A stretch of 64,000 nucleotides of DNA, from assembly GCF_000331305.1 (NCBI RefSeq), contig NZ_KB217482.1, positions 124,001 to 188,000 on the forward strand, given 5' to 3'. The position numbers and the translations under genes are program-made. The notes under the pieces were generated by a model, which was not told the DNA's origin, did no database searches, and saw nothing but the letters and a program-made list of their open reading frames with translations. Positions 15,639 to 21,974 of the stretch are shown here, piece after piece (position 1 is the first letter of the stretch; the number at the start of each line of letters is the position of its first letter). The stretch is from Calothrix sp. PCC 7103 (lineage in GTDB: Bacteria > Cyanobacteriota > Cyanobacteriia > Cyanobacteriales > Nostocaceae).

Positions 15639-16090
15639 CTGATTCATAGTTAGTGAATCAGTGTTGCCTCAAACAAACCGGAGAACGGCAGTTTTTAACT
15701 TTTCCTATACATAACGCAGCAGTTTGCCTTGGCTGCGCCTGTGCGTGTGCTAGTAGATTTCTTATATAGTAGTTATAATTGTTTCTGCTTTTACTCGTAT
15801 TACTTTACTTGTACTATTGGCTACATTTAGCTTACTCGCTTAGTTAAGATGGCTATGTTTAGCTTACTTGACTGATACGATAGCTGCTTTTAGCTACATT
15901 TAGCTAACTTATATAGAAATATAGCTACGTTTCGCTCACGCCTATAATACGATGCATAATACTACTTACCAGCACTATTACAACAATAAAAATTACTAAC
16001 AAACACGGTAGAAGGTGGTTTCCCATCTTCCTCAGTTCACAAGAGTGAACCAGTGAGTGGCAAATATCTCCTTTACCCGACTAAAGATAA
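15639..16090 (-). ncRNA. Candidate retron ncRNA (msr-msd) leader
   Basis: The 480 bases between promoter and the 54-aa gene hold ordered minus-strand hairpins. First, CTCA-ctg-GTTCAC-tctt-GTGAAC-TGAG (16031-16057), immediately followed by GAAGaTGG-GAAA-CCAcCTTC with a GNRA tetraloop (16011-16030). Then a pair CGTATTA/TAATACG (15945-15951 and 15796-15802) encloses three copies of a small hairpin GCTA-N4-TAGC (15893-15904, 15852-15863, 15820-15831). Finally a perfect CTGATTCA-N7-TGAATCAG at 15639-15661. Retron ncRNAs sit directly upstream of RT operons; I could not fix the a1/a2 repeats or the branching G, so the exact RNA ends are unknown. Confidence 0.5.
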
Positions 16091-16129
16091 TATAGCATAA
16101 TTTTGCAAACTGTGTTCGCTATTAGCGAA
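16089..16129 (-). promoter_or_regulatory. Promoter and operator-like palindrome for the retron-like operon
   Basis: On the minus strand TGCTATATT (16089-16097) is an extended -10 box (TGnTATAnT) a few bases before the structured leader. The perfect palindrome TTCGCTATTAGCGAA lies at 16115-16129, just upstream. It is a good candidate operator for the XRE protein encoded in the operon. Confidence 0.45.
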
Positions 16130-16351
16130 TTTATTTTAAAATTTATTGATAAGACTTGAGACTAAAGCATAAAAGCAGTAATACTGAGTTATTATAGGCA
16201 CTAATGAACTTATTGATGTGTAATTTAGTGACAGGAGCAGAAATTCTTACTTTAGCAGGAAATCAGCAAATTTAAATCATTTGTACTGCTGAGTTTAGGC
16301 ACAAGTAGGTGCTTAACTAAAAATAGTAGAACTAGATGGCAAATAAGAGTT

Positions 16352-16444
16352 AAGACCTTCATTCGCATTAGATTGGTAGGTAGAGACACGATTAAATCGC
16401 GTCTCTTTATGGTCTAGAATCACGTAAAGTTTCTGAATGAAGGG
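16352..16444. repeat. Nested inverted-repeat element containing a GAGACGCG palindrome
   Basis: ACCTTCATTC near 16355 pairs with GAATGAAGG near 16435; the interior contains AGAGACACGATT/AAATCGCGTCTCT at 16382-16406, and GGTCTAG...CTAGACC at 16411-16442. The central palindrome recurs at 21569, 38771 and 62919. It lies just downstream of the 16459-17442 gene stop and may act as its terminator. Confidence 0.6.
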
Positions 16445-16458
16445 CTAGACCGTTTAAA

Positions 16459-17442
16459 TTAAAACGGAATTTCTTGATTTATGTCAAGTTCGTCTTCGTT
16501 TGTAGCTTGATGTTTTTTAGTGTGATTTACAACTGCTACACCTACTATTTCTCCATCTGGGTCTATACCGTGTTGTTTGAGGAAAGCTTCAGCTTCAGCT
16601 TGTTTCGCGGAACGTGAGTTTTTACGAGGTTTTTTGGAGCCAAGATTGTTTGAGTGCAAACCAACTTTGATTTCTGGAGGTGTTGAGTTAGCTTCTACTA
16701 GTTTTTCAGTTTGCTTGTGAATAATTTGGATTATTTGTGAAGCATGATTAGGAACTTTGCAGTTAATCTCTAAGTCGCTTAATTCTTCATCTTCGGTAGA
16801 TTCTAAATCAGGGTCTTGTACATATTGTTTGGACATGAGTGTTTCTGCGTGTTCAAGACTGACTCTTTCTTCAATTGCATTTGCAACTGTTTCTTTGTCT
16901 TGACGGTTCCATTGTTGCAATGCCTGTTTGACTTGCTCAGTCGGCGCCATTCGGGAGCGTTTGCTTACAAGTAGGTCTGTAAATTCTTCTGCGAAAAACT
17001 CTAAAATTTCGCGCGTTCTTTCTATTAAAAGGTCTATTTCGCTTTTACCACGAAGTTTTATTTCGGTGTTTAATTCGATATCGATTTCGGGCATGGCTAT
17101 AATACCGTTACCAAAACTTTCCCAGTACATTTTGATAAAATCTTCCCATTCGGGTTTCCAAACTTCAGCAAAGCGACGCTCTTCGTCGTATGTTGCAGTT
17201 ATCCATTCGCCTGTTGCATCAAATTTTCCTTTGGATACTTGGTAATCTTGATAGGCGCCGGATTCGTAGTGTTCAGCCTTTATTTCCATTTTTCGTAAGC
17301 CCCACCACAGCTTTAGTCCGCCGTAATAGTAAGCGTTGAATTCGTAGCGAAGCTTTTTGATAGTGGCTTCGATTTCTCTAGATTTTTTAGCTGCTAGTAA
17401 GCATTTAGGGTCATATTTGCGGGTTAAGTTAGGTTTCGGCAT
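16459..17442 (-). CDS. Plasmid protein with SSB-like acidic C-terminal tip
   Basis: 327 aa, no family recognised. N-terminal basic segment, a Trp/Tyr-rich region (about 35-115), a charged coiled region and a basic lysine/arginine stretch near 265-280. The last residues (EDELDINQEIPF) resemble the DDDIPF-type tip with which single-stranded DNA-binding proteins recruit repair and replication partners. AAGGAGAAACAA precedes the ATG at ideal distance. It lies in a plasmid-like neighbourhood. An SSB-like or replication-associated role is a guess based only on the tail. Confidence 0.5.
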   Translation of the reverse strand: MPKPNLTRKYDPKCLLAAKKSREIEATIKKLRYEFNAYYYGGLKLWWGLRKMEIKAEHYESGAYQDYQVSKGKFDATGEWITATYDEERRFAEVWKPEWEDFIKMYWESFGNGIIAMPEIDIELNTEIKLRGKSEIDLLIERTREILEFFAEEFTDLLVSKRSRMAPTEQVKQALQQWNRQDKETVANAIEERVSLEHAETLMSKQYVQDPDLESTEDEELSDLEINCKVPNHASQIIQIIHKQTEKLVEANSTPPEIKVGLHSNNLGSKKPRKNSRSAKQAEAEAFLKQHGIDPDGEIVGVAVVNHTKKHQATNEDELDINQEIPF

Positions 17443-17532
17443 TTGTTTCTCCTTGGTATATTGAATTATTGATTTTTCACCCCATTAATGTTTTACTTTT
17501 CTATTTTTTACTTTTTTATTTTTGATGGGATG

Positions 17533-17566
17533 AAAAAGCCTCCGGAAATTAGATAATTCCGAAGGC
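17533..17566 (-). terminator. Rho-independent terminator (minus strand)
   Basis: On the minus strand GCCTTCGGAAT pairs with TTTCCGGAGGC across a short loop, followed directly by TTTTTC. It would end transcripts coming from 19.2-18.0 kb on the minus strand before the 17442 gene. Confidence 0.7.
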
Positions 17567-17572
17567 GTAAGT

Positions 17573-17602
17573 TTGTTGGTTTCGTAGTTTGTGGTGTATA
17601 GA
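17573..17602 (+). promoter_or_regulatory. Possible promoter for the four-way-junction RNA
   Basis: TTGTTG (17573-17578), 18-base spacer, TATAGA (17597-17602) on the + strand, about 60 bases before helix P1 of the structured RNA. Sequence match only. Confidence 0.3.
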
Positions 17603-17661
17603 GAGTTAGCAATAGGTGTTGAGAAACCTGGTTACTTTTTTACTGCTGCTAACGCTGGGGG

Positions 17662-17890
17662 TTTACGGGGGAAAATATGGCGCCTAGTGCGGTCAAAATC
17701 GCTACAGAGATTTTGGGCACCGCACTTGGTGCAGCAAGCGAGTGGGGCGAACGTGGAATAAATGACCAACAGGACATTTATGCCGCGAAAGTCGCCCTAC
17801 GACACTTGCTGTCTCAAAAATTGGGTGAGGTGTATAAAGTTCAATGTGACACCTAGCCAATTTTTGATGACCATGTTTTCTCCCGTAAAA
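17662..17890 (+). ncRNA. Predicted large structured RNA with a four-way junction
   Basis: P1: TTTACGGGGGAAAATATGG (17662-17680) pairs over 19 bp with CCATGTTTTCTCCCGTAAA (about 17872-17890); both non-Watson-Crick positions are G-U on the + strand but would be A-C on the minus strand. Inside lie three side-by-side hairpins. P2: AGTGCGGT + CAAAATC closing with GATTTTG + ACCGCACT. P3: GCAGCAAG/CTTGCTGT, TGGGGCGA/TCGCCCTA and ATAAATG/CATTTAT stacked around internal loops. P4: CAAAAATTGG/CCAATTTTTG and AGGTGT/ACACCT. Wobbles in P1 and P3 again favour + strand transcription. A further hairpin GTGTGAGGG/CCCTCACAT follows at about 17918-17947. Class unknown; HEARO/omega-RNA-like RNAs of cyanobacteria are one thing to test. 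Confidence 0.7.
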
Positions 17891-17981
17891 TGAAGGAACC
17901 AGCAGCACGCCTGGGTGTGTGAGGGGTGGCGCGAACGCCCTCACATGTAGACAAATGGCGTGTCAGCGCTAACAAAATTCT

Positions 17982-18326
17982 TTACAGGGTGGATAAGATT
18001 TTTTCTTCAGGTTTTTCTTGGTATCCAGGGCGAAGAAGTTTCATTTTTAACTGTCCTTGGTCGATGTAAAAGGCGCCTTCGCTTAATAAATTTTCTAGTT
18101 CGTCTTCCATTTTGAAAGTAATATTATTAGCTTCAATTACAGTTTGGATAAAAGTTTTATCTGCTCCATCGGAGGATTGAAGAAAATATCTGATGCTGAT
18201 AAGTTCGGCGCCTTCGATAACATAATCAAGTAGAACTTTATCAGTATTTTGGGAGTTGACGATTATTTTGATACCTATGGGGTTTTGCATTTTGTAGGGA
18301 AGGGTAAAATATAATCTTGAATACAA
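17982..18326 (-). CDS. Hypothetical small protein
   Basis: 114-aa frame from TTG 18326; an ATG at 18290 (MQNPIGIKII) is the other candidate. It has alternating strands and acidic helices, no membrane segment, no motif recognised. It follows the 262-aa gene at 18408 in the same direction with one repeat between, and ends just beyond the structured RNA on the opposite strand. Confidence 0.45.
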   Translation of the reverse strand: MYSRLYFTLPYKMQNPIGIKIIVNSQNTDKVLLDYVIEGAELISIRYFLQSSDGADKTFIQTVIEANNITFKMEDELENLLSEGAFYIDQGQLKMKLLRPGYQEKPEEKILSTL

Positions 18327-18371
18327 GAATCTTGTTTTCTGCTTTTATGCCTCTGTGGGAAAGATGTTATT

Positions 18372-18400
18372 ACCACAGAGACGCAGAGGACACAGAGAGG
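18372..18400 (+). repeat. Dispersed repeat ACCACAGAGACGCAGAG
   Basis: TACCACAGAGACGCAGAGG then ACACAGAGAGG. Same family as 3760 and 36630. Confidence 0.7.
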
Positions 18401-18407
18401 AAGGTGG

Positions 18408-19196
18408 TTATGCTGTGAATTTTGTGATGGCTTCTTTTAGCGCGCGGTGACGGTCGGAATCTTTGAGAAACAGCATTTTGGTGTTAGAGATAAGTTTTTG
18501 TAGGTCAGATTGGAATTTTTCTTCGTCTGCTGCTGCTTGGTCGGCTTGGGGATTGAGACGTAGAGCTTCTGGGATTAAAATTTTATAGCTGTAGGGTATA
18601 GATAGCTTTACTTCGTCGTCATCTCGCTCAAATTTAGACACCCATTTGTAGCATTCTGCTATTGCTTGTTTCATTTGGTCTATTCTATAGAATTCGCTAT
18701 ATTTGAATCTAGGTATATCGTAATCAAAGTATCTTTGTATTGATACATAATATTCGCCTTTAAAAAAGCCACGCATGATTAATAATCTGGGTTCTCCTTT
18801 TAGAGGTTGGTGTGCGATACCATTGACTATAATTCTGGATGCTGCCCACCGTTTAGCTAGTTCTTGATGTTGAGCTAAAGATTGATAAGAACTACCACAA
18901 CCGTTTGATACTGGTTGAATTGGCTCGCATTGAATATCTCTAAAAGGGTCGATTTGATGATCGCACCAAAGTTGATTATTGTACCATCGGTATTGACGAA
19001 CCCGTGTACAGCGCTTGCCTCCTGGTACATCTGGTGAAGCGTCATGGTCAGTTTCGATGATGGCTACAGGCGCCTCTATTTCGGTTAATGAGGGTATTTC
19101 AACAGTGAATTTTCCTTCAAATTTTTCTGGTCTTGGTTTACGGCAGCGTGGTGGAATAATATCTTCGGTGTAAGTAAAATTCCAAGTAACTTGCAT
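18408..19196 (-). CDS. Hypothetical plasmid protein
   Basis: 262 aa, soluble, not recognised. The N-terminal 60 residues are Pro-rich; a central region is rich in Cys, Trp and Tyr (RQYRWYNNQLWCDH, CEPIQPVSNGCG), and the C-terminal 70 residues are helical and charged. No catalytic pattern is evident. It contains one GGCGCC site like most older genes of the window. Confidence 0.5.
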   Translation of the reverse strand: MQVTWNFTYTEDIIPPRCRKPRPEKFEGKFTVEIPSLTEIEAPVAIIETDHDASPDVPGGKRCTRVRQYRWYNNQLWCDHQIDPFRDIQCEPIQPVSNGCGSSYQSLAQHQELAKRWAASRIIVNGIAHQPLKGEPRLLIMRGFFKGEYYVSIQRYFDYDIPRFKYSEFYRIDQMKQAIAECYKWVSKFERDDDEVKLSIPYSYKILIPEALRLNPQADQAAADEEKFQSDLQKLISNTKMLFLKDSDRHRALKEAITKFTA

Positions 19197-19601
19197 AACT
19201 GGTATACCTGTCTTAATTTTTCACCCCAAATAGAAGTAGAATATAATATTTCTATTAGTATTTATAAACTACAAAATTTTTATAATCGCATTAATAGTAA
19301 GTGTATTAACATGTTTTGTTTGATAAAAGCGCATATTGCACTCCTATGCGATATTAAGCTTCTGAATAGGAAAGGTAACGCCCAGTTATGTTTGAGTATA
19401 ATTTTTACCTTGTTTTCCGATAATAAAGTTTGACACTTACGTCATTATACTTAAATGTTCCATATAATAGATACAGGGTGCTTTCACAGGTATTTATAAA
19501 CGATGTGTCTTAAAAATTTGTCTGTGGAAGTTTGGTATCCAAGCTTTTGCTGAAGAAGCTACCTTCCCAGATCGCTTCTAAACAACGATTTGGTCTAATC
19601 A
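19197..19601. other. AT-rich intergenic interval
   Basis: About 400 bases with no supported gene. An 80-codon + strand frame (19191-19433) has no recognisable feature. The stretch probably contains the promoter of the 18408-19196 gene and of the truncated 19602 gene. Confidence 0.4.
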
Positions 19602-19775
19602 ATGTATCAAAAAATCCTGACTTTAGCTGCAAATCCAAAAAATACTTCGCATTTAAGGCTAGAACAAGAGGTGCGAGCAATCGATGAAGGGTTGAGGCGT
19701 TCTAAGAACCGAGACCGATTCCGGTTGGTAAGCAAGGGGGCGGTACAGACGGATGATTTAAGGCGCTCCCTCCTC
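19602..19775 (+). pseudogene. Truncated CHAT/NACHT-type N-terminal fragment
   Basis: The 58 residues up to the insertion point (MYQKILTLAANPKNTSHLRL then EQEVRAIDEGLRRSKNRDRF...DDLRRSLL) match the conserved N-terminal segment of large cyanobacterial signalling proteins carrying CHAT, NACHT or AAA domains (pattern ILILAANP...RLDEEVREI.EGLRR). The frame is cut by the inverted repeat of the insertion sequence right after RRSLL. The remainder of the gene is not found after the right end of the element. Confidence 0.65.
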
Positions 19776-20094
19776 AGGGGAAACGCACCTAAAAAATGTT
19801 AAAGGATATTGACAAAAGTCAATATTAATGCATTAAAAATGATTTGAGTTTATTTGAGTTATCAAAGTAAATCATTTTAGTAATTCAATGCTTTTGCATG
19901 TGGGCTATCCCCAAAATGTCTTATTTTTACTATTGTATGAATTGCAACAAAAAATATTTTTTTTAATAGTATATTTTTGGTTGACAGAATTGCAACTTAA
20001 TGTTTTGATATCTAAATTAGTAATGCTTTGAGCAATTTACACCTGATGATGGTATTTTAAATTTTAACAAAACACTGAAAATTAAAATTTACAG

Positions 20095-21274
20095 ATGAAG
20101 CTAAAACCAAAAATCACTATCGCAGACCATTTTGACTTAATTGAAGACCCAAGAATTGAACGAACAAAATTGCATGATTTAAATGATATTATCACCATTG
20201 CAATTTGTGCTGTGGTCTGTGGTTCAGAAACATGGGTTGACATTCAAGAATATGGCAAATCAAAACAAAAATGGCTAAAAAAATTTCTAAAGTTATCTAA
20301 TGGTATACCTTCACATGATACTTTCTCCCGTGTATTTACACGTATCAATCCAGAACAGTTTCAAAGAAGTTTTATAAATTGGATTCAATCAATTAGTAAT
20401 TTAACTGAGGGAGAAATTGTTGCAGTTGATGGTAAAACACTACGTCATTCATATGATAAAGGTAAGGACAAAGCAGCTATCCATATGATTAGCGCATGGG
20501 CTACAAATGCGCGATTGGTTTTAGGTCAACTAAAAGTTGATGAAAAATCAAATGAAATAAGCGAAAAGTTTGCGCGTCCGGGTTTCCCGGCGCAAAACTT
20601 TTCAAGACACAGCAATTCCAGAATTGATTAAGTTACTATCACTTAAAGGTTGTATTGTTTCTATCGACGCTATAGGTTGTCAGAAAGCAATCGTTAAACA
20701 AATTATAGAGCAAGAAGCTGATTATATTATCGCTCTTAAGAAGAACCAAAAAAACTTGTATAATCAAGTAGAAGCGATATTTAAAAATGCAGTTATTTCT
20801 AAATATAAAGAATATAAACATACCGAATATCGTTTTGTTGATGAAAGCCACGGGCGTACAGTTACTAGATATTACAGTGTGCTAAATAATGTTGGGCATC
20901 TAGTAGACCCAAACAACGAATGGGCTAATTTAAATAGTATTGGTAAAGTCGATACTTTGAGGATTGCAAATGGTGAAGTAAAATTAGAAAGTCGTTATTA
21001 TATTTTAAGTGTAAACCGTAATGCAGAATTTTTTGGTAATTCAATACGTAGTCATTGGCAGATAGAAAATTGCTTACATTGGGTTTTAGATGTTCAGTTC
21101 CATGAGGACGATTCTAGAATTCGTAAAGATAATGCTCCGGCTAACTTTGCCGTTTTAAGACATATTGCCCATAGCCTTTTAACTCACGAAAAATCGTTGA
21201 ATACAGGAGTAAGTAATAAGCGAAAAAAAGCTGGCTGGGATGATAAATATTTATTAAATGTGTTAAATATCTAA
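20095..21274 (+). pseudogene. ISAs1-family transposase, frameshifted by a palindromic insertion
   Basis: The first part (to VDEKSNEI) and the second part (from TAIPELIKLLSLKGCIVSID) are contiguous segments of an ISAs1/H-repeat DDE transposase: VAVDGKTLRHSYD carries the first Asp, IVSIDAIGCQ the second, and SHWQIENCLHWVLDVQF the catalytic Glu. Exactly 49 bases (20560-20608) separate them, shifting the frame by one and adding a stop. Without that insert the protein would be about 375 aa, normal for the family. The element cannot move unless supplied in trans. Confidence 0.85.
20560..20608. repeat. 49-base palindromic repeat inserted in the transposase
   Basis: GAAAAGTTTGCGC and GCGCAAAACTTTTC flank CCGGGtttCCCGG, forming a near-perfect hairpin. 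Flanking codons join perfectly (NEI | TAIP) when it is removed, so this is a mobile palindrome captured in a datable host. Confidence 0.75.
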
Positions 21275-21592
21275 TTTTTATAACAATTTTGATTATACAT
21301 AAAGACTGTAAGTATGTTTATGCTTACAACCTTTTTTGGCTGTGATTTTTAGTGAAAATACTTGTATTTTAAAAATTATTATTGAAATTTATATCACATT
21401 TTTTTATTTGACAAAAACGATACCAAATTACTCTTTTTTATTGTTCAAAACGCTTATTTATCTTAGATTGTGACTATTAAGATGCGTTTCCCCTGGGTTA
21501 TATCCCCTTCCTTAAGGATACTGCCAACGATTCGGGAGTGGTGCCCATTATTTCATAAAAACAGACGTGTAGAGACGCGAAATTTCGGGTCT
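21275..21592. other. Right part of the insertion sequence and flank
   Basis: About 318 bases with no gene: AT-rich 3' part of the element to its right inverted repeat at 21495, then CCTTCCTTAAGG and a GAGACGCG palindrome at 21569. Confidence 0.5.
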
Positions 21593-21596
21593 CTAC
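21569..21596. repeat. GAGACGCG palindrome, copy 2
   Basis: GTAGAGACGCGAAA/TTTCGGGTCTCTAC. It covers the stop codon of the small gene ending at 21593. Related copies: 16382, 38771, 62919. Confidence 0.75.
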
Positions 21597-21802
21597 ATTC
21601 CCGGAAACAACGCAAAATCGTGATGCCAGGGGTCTGAACTATTATTCGCCAGCCGAGCAAAGTCATTGCTGGAAATAGCAAAGCTTAAGTGCAAACCAGC
21701 ATCTTCCAATTCGTTAATAATTAAGTAATATGCTGCGGAGTCTTTGGAGTTATCGAAATTGCCAATTTTTTGTGAGAAGCGGATTAGGTAACAGTAACCC
21801 AT
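21593..21802 (-). CDS. Hypothetical 69-aa protein
   Basis: MGYCYLIRFSQKIGN...AAYYLIINELEDAGLHLSF looks like a small alpha/beta fold and not random coding, but I do not recognise it. No clear Shine-Dalgarno before the ATG. The last residues and stop codon lie inside a GAGACGCG palindrome, which may have changed the original C-terminus. Confidence 0.45.
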   Translation of the reverse strand: MGYCYLIRFSQKIGNFDNSKDSAAYYLIINELEDAGLHLSFAISSNDFARLANNSSDPWHHDFALFPGM

Positions 21803-21974
21803 AATTTACTTGTTAATTTTGAGAAATTTTTTAACCAGATAAAAGCCAAATTTATGGTTATATTAAAAACGAGTTAAGATTTTACTTTTAAAGTGAGTGA
21901 AGAGCTTAAATATGCTCGGTTTTTCAGCATGAAAGAAGTCAAATTTTACCCGTTTGCAGTATAAATTGGTTATT

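Larger units (their letters stand above)
19775..21495 (+). mobile_element. ISAs1-family insertion sequence, inactive
   Basis: Terminal inverted repeats CAGGGGAAACGCACCT (19775-) and its counterpart CAGGGGAAACGCATCT read inward from 21495; 13 bases are identical. Inside is one + strand ISAs1-type transposase disrupted by a 49-base insertion. The left end truncates a CHAT-type gene. I saw no convincing target duplication next to these ends, so the boundaries are tentative. ATATTGAC/GTCAATAT forms a hairpin just inside the left end. Confidence 0.65.

Noticed and set aside
16089-16129. Leader peptide TTG after AAAGGAG near 16065 (minus)
   Set aside because: Only eight codons and located in the first hairpin; more likely part of the structured RNA.
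17677-17856. A 59-codon + strand ORF (MAPSAVKIATEILGTALGAA...) with GGGGG upstream
   Set aside because: It lies entirely within the four-way-junction RNA; the paired helices with G-U wobbles explain the sequence better than a protein, and the ORF end falls in helix P4. It stays possible that both exist.
17702-17944. 80-codon minus-strand ORF
   Set aside because: Overlaps the structured RNA on the opposite strand and has no protein-like features.
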